DNA of 64,000 bases, taken from Spongilla lacustris. Taxonomy: Eukaryota > Porifera > Demospongiae > Spongillida > Spongillidae. A program made the translations under genes and the position numbers. The stretch's first letter is position 1. Each line of letters opens with the position of its first letter. The stretch is from assembly GCA_949361645.1 (NCBI GenBank), contig OX442426.1, forward strand, positions 7,829,830 through 7,893,829, given 5' to 3'. The notes under the pieces are model-generated. The model was not told where the DNA came from, searched no databases, and worked only from the letters and a program-made list of their open reading frames with translations. This document shows positions 1 through 16,108 of the stretch, piece by piece.

Positions 1-116
1 GGCTAGTAGTAATTGGTAGATAAGAGAGCCTAGGAGGGCTAAGTAATTTAAGGAGTGCCTAAGTGGTTTGTTGATGAACTGTCTCCCCACATGTCCCTAT
101 GTGTCTTCCCTCCAGC

Positions 117-4168
<4,052 letters not shown>

Positions 4169-4884
4169 TTGTTGGATTTTGTGGAGCTATTATATTATGC
4201 TGCCATTCTTTGCTTGTATGTGTGTAGATTAAATGATGCAAAATGAGATATTTTGGTCCTGAAAGCATAGGTTTTTTTAAATAGTCAAATGAATGCTTCA
4301 TATGTGAGATATGATATAAACAGCTTCCCCATGTGTTTACTAAATGTTGTCCGCCCATACATGGTCATCGCTATGCTCATAGCATGGGATGAAAAGATGA
4401 TTTTTCATGGAAGGGGTGCGGGAATTGATGGGAGATTATGGTGGAAGGCATCATTTGCCTAGTCCCCAGCCCATAAGAGGACAACTAAATTAATACCTAT
4501 GATGGCCCAGCTTATGCACACATATGCACTTCTCATCCACACAGGAAGTTATGGTTGGCATTTTACCTGACCACTAGAGCTCATGGTAAACCTCCACCTT
4601 GCAGTTTGACAGTTGCCACGATGGTGGGAGTGTTTCAAAGACCCTCCTCGCAGGGTGTATCAAGAGCGCCATGTCAAAGAAGGTGGGTACAAAAGAAGAA
4701 GGCATGGTGCAGATAGCTCATTGTGCCACACCCCTGCACCCATTAGAACTCTGGGGAAGTCTCAATTGAGGCACCATCCAATGGGATCAAGTGCTTCACA
4801 ATAGAGCCATTGAAGGTACAACTTTCCTGGTACAAGAAGCCATACAGCTTGACCCCTTTGTTACAATACTACCCACCACCACAT

Positions 4885-4920
<36 letters not shown>

Positions 4921-5281
4921 CAGACCACTGTTGAAGCTGGCACCACCAAAAACATCACCATTTCATTCACCCTACCAAGACCAGTTCAGCTGACATCATT
5001 GTATCCACCACCACAGTAGGTCATCCTCCCACCAAGGGGGACTCCCCTTTGACATTCTGCCCATCACCAAAAGGTCACCCTCAAGTCTGAAAGCACACAG
5101 CAATACAAGTTGGTCCTGCTAGGAATGACACTGTGATGGCAAGGCTTCCTCCCCCCTCCCTCCAACACAAGCACATTTGAAATTGGTCTTGCAAATTCAT
5201 AATAATTTCACATTTACAAATATGATGCAGTGAAGCCATCATAGGACACCCAAAATATGAACATACAGAGTTATTAGACAA
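4169..5281. other. Intergenic stretch without a recognised gene
   Basis: Lies between the Crinkler-like gene and the eIF4G stop codon. It holds a CA microsatellite at about 4883-4918 and otherwise unremarkable sequence. Short open frames, such as one around 4613-4804, show no domain and no convincing splice structure. Confidence 0.6.
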
Positions 5282-8200
5282 TCATGTTGGCCTGGCTTGA
5301 GATGTGTCTTCAGGGTCAGATTCCCTTTCGGCACTATCCAACCAATCAAAGAACGGCTTTACAGACATGACAGCTGTGCCCTTCCCTTCCACCCCCTGTT
5401 CCTGGTCCCTCCACACATAGCAAGTGTTCTCTGTGACCACCTCACAGTCATACACTGCATTGAACATCTGGCACAACAGTTCTGTATAGCAGGAGAGAAA
5501 TACATTGCAGCATGTACTACCAATGCATACACCCCCACCCCTATATACAGACCACCCCAGCATATACCCACCTAGCACCATAGCACCCATAAACACCAGC
5601 CGTCCCTAACATAGCTCACTTGGTGGGTGGTCCAGTTTGGTTACGGCCACTTGCAAAGCCAACAGAACCTCCAGCTCCAGATTCGTATCAGAGTTGACAT
5701 ATTTTGTCAGAGTGATTAATCTTTTCAGGAACAGCTCCTCAGTGTAACGGGCACTTGAGCCCTTACCTACAAACAGGTACAGTAGCTCCAGCATAACAGG
5801 TTTGTCAGGCCTTGCTGGCTGTACTTACCGGTCACTGCAGCCTGCACAATGGCAGTGGTGAGGCTTCTGATGAACATGCGTGTGCTGCGGACTTCTGCAG
5901 TACATTTCTGTATAAAGGACATCCATAGAAGAGGGTGGGGGAGGGGAAGGGGTAATCTCACGCACACTCTCAATCCAGTTGAAGATATCTTCATTAGTGA
6001 CATTTGAAGAACCAATCTGCTCTGTAAGTCCCTCAACAAGCCTAGGGTAAGGGTCTGGTACAGCAACCTCCACCTGACCCAAGAATTCAAGTTGCTAAAG
6101 GAGCACACCACACCACACATGCACACAAGACAAGAGGTTAGAACACCAGTCCACATTATCACAGCTGCCCACTCACCTCCAGGTCCCCAGGCCTCAGCTG
6201 CAGACACTTGTGCTGCTCCCTGCAGTCTGACCACAGCAGAGACACAGCTTCCTCTGAGGTCACCACCACACACTGCCTCAGAAGCCTAGTGGTGAGAAGT
6301 GCAGCCTTGCCCGAGGACAGCAGGTTGGGAGGGAAGGTGGTGGTGATGAGGGTGCCCAGGGGCAGGGAGCGGTGGGCCACTGGGTGACAGAGGAGCTCCC
6401 CTATGTAGTCCCAGATCTTTGGAACATCTATCTCAATGTCTTCCGCTGCCTCCAGAATATCACCTAGCCTATAAGAGGAAGGGGGAGAAGGAGGGGATTA
6501 CCAGCTTCTTTAAACTAACACACTCCACACATCCTCCCCTTCACCCATGCACATGCCCTCCACTCCCTCATCCTCCCCCACATACCCAGCGACCATCCTA
6601 TCCAAAGCCAGGGTGCCATCTTGTAGCAGCTTGTTGAAGAGCTGCCCCACCAGCCTCCTGCACTCAGAAGAGTTCTCCAGGGAATACTTGATGGCCTCAC
6701 TGACAAACACGTGAAGCAACCCGGGGGACTGCATCTCCTTCACACACTCCACAGCCTCCTGTATCATGTGCACATGGGCATGATATCTGTGTACGTGTTT
6801 ATGTGTGTGTGTGTGTATGGGCCTCCATCTTTAGGGTATGCTTACTGTGTATGCATGGGCCTCCATCTTTAGGGTATGCTTACTGTGTGCATGGGCCTCC
6901 ATCTTTGCTGACCACTTTACCTTAAGGTCCTTATTCTCACAGAGCTCCCCAATAATATTTTCAGTTCTCTTGGTAACAGTTTCCTCGTCCAATTCTGACG
7001 ACTGGTCAGGTGCTGGATCACCTGACTTCTTCTGGGCTGTACCACTCGTCATCTCCTTGACTGCTTGTAGCACTGCGGCTTTCTCCTCAGGGTGGGTACT
7101 GGACCTCCTTGGGGGAAGAGCACTAGGAGAGACCTTCACTGCAGCGGCCATGGCTGGTGCTTTGTCTGGCTTCTTACTTCCACCTCCCCCCGATGATGAC
7201 CTGGGGAAGAGGAAGCAGAAAGGAGATCATTGAAGAGGCTCACAGCATTACTGCTAACCTGGAAGGCGGCTTTGAGAGCTTCTCTACTTGTCTTAGTGCC
7301 TCAGGGGCCACACTGGTGGTGGCTGCACCCTTGTTACCCCACTTGGACACAGCCCTCAGTCCACTGGACTCCTTCTCCTTATCACCCGGCTTCTTAATAC
7401 TCCTAATGCGCTCCAAGTCCGGCCTAGATTGCTGAGGTCTCTTCTCCACCTTGGACCACTCCTCCCCACCTGGTCCCGGCTTTGAGCCCCTCCTCTTATC
7501 ATCCACAGGCCTGCTATCCCCCCTCCGTCCATACATACCACCTGAACCACCCACGTACTGGGACGCCATCTGTTTAGTCAGCTGCTCTTCGTCCTGGGCC
7601 TCACGGTGGATCTGATCAATGGTCTTCACCTGGCTCTCTTGTCGTAGCCGTGGTACCCAGTTGTTCTCTCTGAGGTCCACAACGTCCTGAAGCGCAAATC
7701 TAATCCTTGAGGAGATCTTTCCCTTTTTGATGATGTCATTCACTCTGCTAAAATATGTGTCTATCCTTTGCTGTAAGGGGAAGTGGGCATGATGCAGTAA
7801 CTCATTAGACAGCAGTCGCGTTACATTGTGAAGGGTAGCATTATTGAATACATCAGTTGGCTTTGACCATGATCCCACTACTTTATACACACCAACCTTA
7901 GCCTGTTCCCCAAACACACCCCACACCAACCTTAGCCTCTTCCTTGTCCAGGTCTTTGCCTGTTGTGGCCATGAGCTTAGCAAAGCATTCCAGTGACTCT
8001 TCATCAGATGCAGACTTCAGCAATCTTATCATACACTCGTGCATGATGGATTCTGAAAGTATCTGTGAGAAGACGATGCAAACACTCCACACCCCAATCC
8101 TCAACACAAACACACATACCTTCAATTTATACAGCTCTCCAATAAATCTGATGTTGCCTAGTGACCGATGTCGAGATGTGATCTCAGCTGCTTCCAGTTC

Positions 8201-11200
8201 CTGCTGTCGCTGTTTCCTTATCTCCTCCTGAGAGAGGCAGGGTCACCACAACACCCTTGTGCTGGGTCACATGACTCACTGTCTCTGCTGCCTCTACCCC
8301 CTTCTGCATGGCCTCCCTTTCCTCATCCTCCTGCTTGTCCTTCTCAAACTCCTGCTGACACTTGGTCAGTAAAAGACGCCTAAAAGTGATTATGTGAGGT
8401 TTTCCTTCTTTCTCAGTATCAATACGGATTGGAGCCAGAACTCGACAGAGGTTGGCATACACTTCACTGAAACTGGTTTCTTCAAGTGCCTAAATATTAG
8501 GAGGGAGAGTATCTACTGCCAGCTACAACCAAATCCTTGCCTTAGTAAAGATCTTGTCAATCACCCCTCTCAGCCTCTCCTCTGTGTTTATCTTCAGTTG
8601 GAGTGTCATGTCGGCCAGTTTGGTGAACTTCTGAGGTGTCAGCTTGTTCAAAATGCTCTGGAACTTGCGGAAGACCTCCTTGGTCTCCTTCTCTTCCTCT
8701 GTCAACTCTACCTGGAGATCGCTTTGCCTCTGCCATGGTTGCTCAGCCTTCTTCAACTCCACCTTCTACAGTACAGAAGACAAGGTCATTGTGCCATCTT
8801 GAGCACACACAAAACCACATCACTCACATGATGCATACATACCCACCACCCCAGCTCAGGTACTCACATGAACACCCAGAGTACCCTAATCACCTCACCT
8901 CAGGTGCTCACATGAACACCCAGAGTACCCAAATCACCTCACCTCAGGTGCTCACATGAACACCCAGACTACCCTAATCATCTCACCTCAGGTGCAGCGT
9001 GAGCAATGATCTTTCTGGGTTCGTTTCTATCCCCCTGCCTGCTTCCCTGTGAAGGCAGAGATAGTTGTGTACCAGTGTGACCATCACCCTCCAGTTAACA
9101 TACCCTTCTACCACCTCCTCCTCCTCCACCACCACCGTGATGCTGTTGCTGGTAATCACTGTAACACATTCTGATGAACACATAGCTAGGCACCACACCA
9201 CACCACACCCACTTTCTCTTGAAGCAATCCTTATTGAGCAGCTCTGCGGGGGGGACCTGACACTCATCTTTAGAACGGAACTGCAGCAGGTACTCCCTGT
9301 TATATCTGATCTTGCCTGCTGGGAAGACACAGGTCCCATGGAGAGACGGTAGGTAGACCACACCCACAACACACATGCACACACAACACACACATATGCA
9401 CACCCACACACATATACACACTCACACTCATATGCACACACAACACACACATGCACACACCTGCACCCATACTCACACATATGTACACCACACACACTCA
9501 CCATCCTGCTGGCCAGGACCAGCAACTGTATGGCGACTTTTAGGCTTCGTAAATTGCCCATTCTGTGACCACGTCTGTACGTCATCTTCCCTTGGCAACG
9601 CTGAATTGGAGAAACAGTGCAATCAGAGAGGTTGCTACAATCACACCCACTGTACCCACCCACACTTACAAGCACCAATGCTATTCTTTTTCAAGTCCTC
9701 TTCCTCCCCCTCATCTTCTTCATCTACCTCTCCCTCTTCCTTTTCGCTGTCATCCGACAACTCGTTTGGACTGAGCGTGTTTTCAACTTCCTTTCTTGAA
9801 TGGTCTTTATCCTCTCCTCCCTCCCCCTCCTCCTCCACCTGTACTGTCACATTGTTCTTCCCCTGTATCTCTTCCTCCCTCTCCTCCTTCTCCTCCTCCA
9901 TCTCTACCACCTCTACCCTTTCCACTGCCTCCTCTGTGCTGCCTGGAACCTCCAACCCCCTGTCCGACTCGCTGACATTGGTGGGTGTGGCACTACACAC
10001 CTCCTCTGGCAACGTGGAAGCCTTTAAGGTCACTCCCACCAGCGGCTCTACAGAAGGTTGCTTATCCTCCACCCCCACCAGTGATGAAGTCACCTCCTCA
10101 CATGGGGGAGCCACTACTGCGGCCAACACCTTTGCCCTGAATTCCTCTGCCACTGATATTGGAGGCAACTCAGCTGCAGCGGTCGCCATGACAGCCGTTG
10201 CAGCAATCACTTCTGGAACTGGGAGATAGGGGACACCAAACCCTGTTGGGACCTGGTCACCGGGGATGAGAGGTAGCATCGCCTGGGGAAATGGGACCCC
10301 TGGGATGACCATAGGAAGGTCTGGCGATGGGACAGCCATTGGACCCTGTACAGCTATCGCCAGTCCCTCTGACACCATGGCAACTCCCTGGGTGCCAGGA
10401 GTACTGGACACGTCTGCGAATAATGTGGGCTGCTGCTTTGAAGCAAGGAGGTGGTCGCCGTGTGCCACTGTTACCATGGTAGAAATCGGAGTGGTCTGGG
10501 GCCTAGTCAATGTATCGTGCACCTTCTTCAAGAACTCCTCCCTCACGGAGGAGGACGGTTCGGGAGGTTCAGGTGTGATGGTGGTGATGTTCACGGGTGG
10601 AGCTGTATAAGGAGAGGGAACAGGATACAGGGTAGGGGCAGGAGGGTTGGTAGCTGTTGTTGGTGCAGCTGTTGGCTGGGGTTCAACTTGGACCTCCTTT
10701 TTGGTGTTGGGGTCAACGATAAGTAGTGGCTTTCTCTCTCGTTTCTGGTACTGTGCGGGTGCGGTCACAATGGAGGTGGGCTGGGTGTATCCACCTTGAG
10801 GGAGGAATGGCATGGGTGTCTGAATGACCTGAGGAGGCATGTTGGCCATGTATTGATATGCTGCAGCAGCAGCTGCTGGGTTGTACTGGTACATCATAGG
10901 AGTCTGTAGCAATACACCACCCCCGCGGTTCTAAATATGATGGGTGAAAAAAAAAGTTAAAATAAATAAAAATACGCGTGTGATGTGAGCACCAAGGGGT
11001 GTACATGTGAGCACCAAGGGGTGTACATGTAAGCACCAAGGGGTGTACATGTAAGCACCAAGGGGTGTACATGTAAGCACCAAGGGGTATACATGTAAGC
11101 ACCAAGGGGTGTACATGTAAGCACCAAGGGTGTACAGATAAGCACCAAGAGTGTAACATGTAAGCACCAAGGGGTGTACGGGCACGTGTACATGTACGCA

Positions 11201-11485
11201 CCAAGGCGTGTACGGACACGTGTACACGTAAGCACCAACGGGTGTACGGGCACGCGTAAGAGAAATTTAAATACGCACACACAAAAAGCATCTCACCATT
11301 GGAGGTTGAAGAGGCATCATAGTAGGCTGCGGGATAAAACGCGTTCTGCGAATAGATAGGTAGGTATAGTGCGGAAACTCCAAATAGAGAGCAACTCACC
11401 CCGGTATCATACCGGTATTTGGTCTAGGACCGGCTTTCCTCTGCTGCTGTGGAATGAAACCAGTGTTGCTACCAGTGGTAGCCAT
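5282..11485 (-). CDS. EIF4G: Eukaryotic translation initiation factor 4 gamma (eIF4G)
   Basis: eIF4G is the scaffold of the cap-binding complex; it binds eIF4E, eIF4A, eIF3 and PABP. Nineteen exons keep phase throughout: 11485-11400, 11345-11297, 10930-9670, 9600-9502, 9315-9213, 9158-9104, 9046-8987, 8765-8541, 8489-8280, 8227-8120, 8062-7931, 7770-7259, 7200-6921, 6758-6586, 6468-6177, 6094-5966, 5907-5829, 5766-5620, 5481-5282, giving about 1,399 residues. The N-terminal part is Ala/Pro/Gln rich with a conserved [12 protein letters not shown] segment. The eIF4E-binding motif YNREYLL (YxxxxL-phi) is near residue 503. MIF4G spans about 590-830 ([41 protein letters not shown]). MA3 covers about 1035-1180 ([28 protein letters not shown]). 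The C-terminal W2 domain ([23 protein letters not shown]) runs from about 1216 to the end. The intron after 8541 uses a GC donor. The gene is divergent from the PQ-loop transporter. Confidence 0.95.
6800..6915. repeat. Short tandem duplication in an eIF4G intron
   Basis: About 2.5 copies of a ~40-bp unit containing GGGCCTCCATCTTTAGGG, next to a TG tract, inside the intron between the exons ending at 6921 and starting at 6758. Confidence 0.8.
8857..8990. repeat. ~44-bp tandem repeat in an eIF4G intron
   Basis: Three copies of a unit containing CTCACATGAACACCCAGA followed by TACCC(T/A)AATCACCTCACC. The array runs up to the exon border at 8987, so its last unit overlaps the splice donor region. 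Confidence 0.85.
10975..11255. repeat. 22-bp minisatellite in eIF4G intron 2
   Basis: About ten or more copies of a unit like GCACCAAGGGGTGTACATGTAA, with drift at the right end. Translated frames over it are repetitive artefacts. Confidence 0.95.
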
Positions 11486-11945
11486 GTCGAATTGATATTA
11501 ATCAAGTGGGGAACGGCTGCGCCCGATAGAGAAGAAGTGACTTGTTGAAAGTGTAGTATGCAAATATCGCCAAACGCCAGATTGACCCAAAAAAAACAAC
11601 GGTCTTGAATCGAAAAAATGGCTCGCCTGCTTATATAGTATCCTCGCTGTATAGAGTACGTATTATTCCACTTCGCTTTTCCTGCTGCTCATTAGAATTG
11701 TTCAACGCTGTCTACGCTATTTTCTGTGATGTCGAATTAAGAAATAAACTAACGGCTACTTGCAAAACTGTAAAACTACTGCTAAAAATTGCTGATTATA
11801 GAGGATCGCTGAAGATCCATTAACCGTACCAAACCAAAGGGTATAACGAACCCTATTCAACTTTCCAATTGTGAGGGTTCCCACTGATCTCACGAAAAAA
11901 ATTCTATTTAAAAATAAATAAATAACATGTGACTCATTCTATACA
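11486..11945. promoter_or_regulatory. Likely shared bidirectional promoter, eIF4G / PQ-loop transporter
   Basis: Only 460 bp separate the eIF4G start codon (11485, minus) from the transporter start codon (11946, plus), so both promoters must fit here or overlap. No clear TATA box is placed confidently. This is inferred from gene geometry alone. Confidence 0.5.
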
Positions 11946-14900
11946 ATGGATGGAGGTAAAATGTCCAATGATACGTCTGGTATTATGTGCAACATCACGA
12001 GTGGCTGCCCGTTGGATGTGACTGAAGCACTTCACTCCACCTGGACGGGCCAGCTTGGGCAGTGCGTACTCACTCGGCAGCAATATGCGGCGTTCATACT
12101 AGGACTTTCGTCCAACTTGTTTTGGCTGGTGGCTCAAGCCCCGTAAGTATACGAATCGGAGCCCCCATACATATTTATAAACAAAGAAAGTAAACGTACA
12201 CAACAAGCGAAGCTTTTTGCGTCCTATTGAGACATATCGGCTTTTAGCGTCGTAGGCATGTCGGGGGCAGTACTAGTGCATATCCTAGAAGAGGAGTGGG
12301 GGGGGGGGGGGGGGGGGGGTATTTAAAAACAATGGAACAGCCCACTTATAGCATCACTATGGGTATAGTTGTGTTTCACACTTCTTTTAATGCGCACGTC
12401 AAGATTCATGTTTATAGGAGCTGGAGATGGCTACCGCTACACTATGCTCTCCTCTCCTCTACACCCTTGTAGTCCCGCTGTTCTCTTTATTGTAGTGTGC
12501 TATGCAAGTTTGGCTTGTTGCACATTTCTCTACCCTACCTGCCTTCTTTTGCCATTACTCTTCCTTCATCCCCACCCTTGTCCCCTTCCCTTGCCTTCCC
12601 ATCCTCCCTCCCTTTCCTCCCCTTTCTCTCCTCTTTCCCTCCTTTTCTGTCCAGTCAGATGATCACTAACTGTATCCACAAGTCAGCGGACACATCGCTA
12701 TCCTTCTGGTTCCTGGTGTCCTGGCTTGGTGGTGATGTCACCAACTTAATTGGAGCTTTCCTCACAAATCAGCTCCTCACACAGGTACATGTACCCATCC
12801 CCTCTCATCCCCAGTCTTTGTTGTCATGCCTACCGTTTGTCCCACTGTAATATTATCACCTCCTCCTTCCCCTTGTCTCTCTCCCACCTTCGCACACAGA
12901 AAATCACTGCTGTCTACTTTGTGTGCATCGATTGTCTCATGATGTCACAATTTCTGTACTATGTCGGTCGTAACCAAGGATGTAAAGGTGGGGGCTGCTG
13001 CTGATTGGCCAATGCTTTTGCTGGTCATTTTGTTCACCTTTGTGCACCTTTGTGTATCACATCCAGGGTTTAAGCAGTGCTTCGCGTGCCCATGCTACAA
13101 CAGCGTTCTTGTTCTTCTCCCGGGCTTGGCCTTCACTGGCCTTCTGATTGGAGGAGGGGTCCCCATGCTGTTCCTTAATGGTGATGGTGGTGGGGACAAG
13201 ATGTCTCGCCATGTGGGTAGGACCCTGCTCTCCACTGACCTTTCAATCACTTGGGACAGCATGACCATCATTGGGTACATACTTGGCTGCATATCGGGAC
13301 TTCTCTATGTGACTTCGCGTCTCCCACAGATTATTAAAAATGTAAGTTAGATTTTAAACTTGGTATCAATTTAATTAGTAAATTGAATCTATATTTGATT
13401 AGTACAAGTAATTTATGTATATTTCTGGTGCATGACCACACCCACTCATACCCACCATAATATGTACCCTCGCAGAATAAGACGTGGCAATTTTGAGAGG
13501 CTCTTTGTCAGCTAATTGGAGAAGCAGTGGGTGTACCATATGTTGAGGGAAGTGTGTGAGGGAATTATAGTTGGTACAAAGGGTTTGTAATAATTGTTTT
13601 AGAGGATTTGAACACTTGATGGCAATGAGAAATTGTCTCACCTCATCAGTGCAGGTTAATAATAGCTCTAACCTCATCAGTGCAGTTTAATAATAGCTCT
13701 AACCTCATCAGTGCAGGTTAATAATAGCTCTAACCTCATCAGTGCAGGTTAATAATAGCTCTAACCTCATCAGTGCAGGTTAATAATAGCTCTAACCTCA
13801 TCAGTGCAGGTTAATAATAGCTCTAACCTCATCAGTGCAGGTTAATAATAGCTCTAACCTCATCAGTGCAGGTTAATAATAGCTCTAACCTCATCAGTGC
13901 AGGTTAATAATAGCTCTAACCTCATCAGTGCAGGTTAATAATAGCTCTAACCTCATCAGTGCAGGTTAATAATAGCTCTAACCTCATCAGTGCAGGTTAA
14001 TAATAGCTCTAACCTCATCAGTGCAGGTTAATAATAGCTTACACCTCTTAGGCCTGTTGAAAAAATGCCACGCATAAAAAAAAATGCTAAAAAAAACTTC
14101 CCACCAAAAATTCCATTCACCCACCTTTCGCAACAAAAAGACTGTCTCCCTTTTTAACCGTCAGTTAGCTTTACACATGTTTTGAAGCGTAGTCCTTCGT
14201 TTTTAAGTTACTAAAACTTGCCAACCAGCAAAGCAGATGTCACACAATGACATTTAGTGGGGATGACTCAACAGCAAAATATGATGGCACAATACCCAAC
14301 AACACAATAGCAACCCGCATGTGTGGATGGCTTACGCTGCTACCTGTGCAACCAAATAAGCGCCGAGTCGCTTTGGGAATGTACACACTCTCACCGGCAT
14401 GTGCACACTAAATGTGGCTGTGGTGCCACTGATCAGGAGGAAGAGGTGTCTTGTAGTTGTTTTTGTGTGTGAAAAATGTCCCTCTTTTTTCTTTTTTTTT
14501 GTAAGTACCATTGTTATGTAATCTCTGGCAAGATACAGTTTATTAAAACAAATTGTTAAGGTTAGACACAGGGATTGTAACTAATTACAATATGTCTAAT
14601 TAATGCTACTGTATTAGTACTTCATATGGTACTGTTCATGACATAGGCTGTCCACCATATTGGTGTGCTCTAATTCACCTTATGCAAGAAGTGGCCTTGC
14701 TTTGGATTATATTTGGCCTTGCCTGTATTTCTCCCTAACAACAAGTGTGTTTTGAAGGCAAATAATAGGTGTGGTAGTGGGCAGGTGGCAAAGGGGTGTG
14801 TCCTTCATTTGCTTCCAGTTCTCCAGGTGTTCAGTGGAGGGACTGGCTCTACCCATGTTCATAATGGCAGTGCTGGGAAACACCACCTATGCCCTTGGGA

Positions 14901-15395
14901 TACTCCTGTATTCTGTACAGCTGGACTTCGTCATACTGAGGTTGCCATGGCTAGTGGGAAGCGTGGGAACCGTGTGCTTTGACTTCACTGTATCCTCCCA
15001 CTACTGTAAAGCTCCCTTGGATCGAGGGTGGGTTGGTCCCACTTTAACCAGGGATGTACTGGATACACTTTTAAAAATAAAATAAAAACTATTTACCATC
15101 AGCCTAACCCCACCACTACTTAACCTTCACACATGACTGCCACATCATACAAAGTGACATCATTTCTTTGACGGCCTGTTAGATATTTACACAGTTCATG
15201 ATTTACAAGTGCTTCAAGTGTCCGTGTACCAAACCTCAGGGCTACAAGAGGGTCCCTACGGCTGATGAAGAGATCAACGAGGATGCGGAGTCTGTTCGAC
15301 AAGGCGAGAGACGCCATCTCAAAGCAAGCATTAATTGCGATGAGGATGACAACAAGGATGGGTTCTTGTCTTGTTGTAAGAACTTCTTCAAGTAG
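11946..15395 (+). CDS. SLC66A1: PQ-loop lysosomal amino-acid transporter (SLC66A1/PQLC2 type)
   Basis: Predicted exporter of cationic amino acids from lysosomes, by family. Six exons in phase: 11946-12142, 12655-12784, 12900-12987, 13067-13341, 14819-14989, 15195-15395, encoding 353 residues (the human protein has 367). Two PQ motifs are present: FWLVAQAPQM (P66-Q67, split across the first intron) and SRLPQIIKN (near 225-226), each followed by hydrophobic helices, matching the seven-helix duplicated PQ-loop fold. The C-terminal exon is cytosolic, Cys- and charge-rich (YKCFKCPC). The start is the only ATG that leaves a short extracellular or lumenal head before helix 1. Its introns hold a poly(G) tract and a 31-bp minisatellite. 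It converges with the MFS exon at 15.6 kb. Confidence 0.9.
12297..12319. repeat. Poly(G) tract
   Basis: About 23 consecutive G residues in intron 1 of the PQ-loop transporter gene. Confidence 0.9.
13640..14040. repeat. 31-bp minisatellite, ~13 copies
   Basis: Near-identical units containing AACCTCATCAGTGCAGGT followed by TAATAATAGCTCT. It lies in the 1.5-kb intron 13342-14818 of the transporter gene. There are no spacers between copies, so it is not a CRISPR-like array. Confidence 0.97.
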
Positions 15396-15531
15396 CCAGA
15401 CGTCCAGTGATATTTAACTAACAAAGTGTCAAGAAGAAGTAAAGATCCATGTGCATGTAACACAGGTATTTTGAGAGTCAGCATTATCTTTTTTGGTGAA
15501 TGTGTTTTTTTTTTAGTGAATAATAAATGCC

Positions 15532-15537
15532 TCTTTG
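15532..15537 (+). promoter_or_regulatory. Polyadenylation signal of the PQ-loop transporter
   Basis: A canonical AATAAA 137 bp after the stop codon, followed by T/G-containing sequence. The position is appropriate for this plus-strand gene. Confidence 0.55.
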
Positions 15538-15607
15538 TCGCCTTCCAATCATTTAAAAATAAAAACGTACGTGCACATTGAACACACTGAAATGTAAATC
15601 AGCAGAG

Positions 15608-15921
15608 CTACGTCCTTGTGACCGCTCTGAACACACCCCCCACAATGGTTCTAACCACAGCCCTCAGACCAAGGGATGTGCCCCTTAGCGAGGTGGGTGT
15701 GTCCCTCATGGCAAGGAGGAAGATGGTGGGCAGGGCAAGGCAGGAGAACAGGAAGCTTAGTACCATGATGGCGCTGGCACTGCCGTAGGCTTTGATGATG
15801 GGCCCCGTCGCTGAGGCAGTGAAGAACTGACTGAAGAACATTGAAGTGTACACGAATGCTACTGCTTTGCCCCTTGTGTCGCTGTCATTGGGCCACGAAG
15901 ACTTGAGTAGGAGACCAGCTT

Positions 15922-15922
<1 letters not shown>
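15608..15922 (-). CDS. Terminal exon of an MFS-type transporter (possibly SLC45-like)
   Basis: Only the last coding exon is visible. A CA-repeat-fed acceptor precedes it at 15923, and the frame runs to a stop at 15608-15610. It encodes about 104 residues: a DTRGKAVAF loop typical of MFS sugar transporters, then two hydrophobic segments (SMFFSQFFTASATGPII, and IMVLSFLFSCLALPTIF) and a basic tail. Family placement with SLC45-type carriers is tentative. No upstream exon was recognised between 15.9 kb and the gap at 20.1 kb, so the gene is either cut by the assembly or truncated. Confidence 0.5.

Positions 15923-15924
<2 letters not shown>

Positions 15925-15966
<42 letters not shown>
15925..15966. 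repeat. (TG)n microsatellite at a splice acceptor
   Basis: On the minus strand this CA repeat ends directly in the acceptor CACACAG used by the MFS terminal exon. Confidence 0.9.
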
Positions 15967-15969
<3 letters not shown>

Positions 15970-16072
15970 GGGGTGAAGCCACAGCTAACAGAAAATGCAA
16001 CCACATGATCTAAAATAAATGCATACTAGGCAGATACTACTCATAACGTGTAGTAGGAGGGCCTTAGCAAGG

Positions 16073-16108
<36 letters not shown>

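Noticed and set aside
4560..4810. Possible transposon-derived peptide around 4.6-4.8 kb
   Set aside because: No recognisable domain on either strand and no terminal repeats.
10931..11280. Cys/His/Leu-rich repeats ([11 protein letters not shown]) that mimic a zinc-finger array
   Set aside because: Translation of the 22-bp minisatellite in eIF4G intron 2; equally open in three frames.
11605..11823. Short plus-strand open frame in the eIF4G/transporter interval
   Set aside because: No domain; it overlaps the presumed shared promoter.
13640..14040. CRISPR-like appearance of regularly spaced repeats
   Set aside because: Units are contiguous tandem copies without unique spacers, inside an intron of an animal gene.
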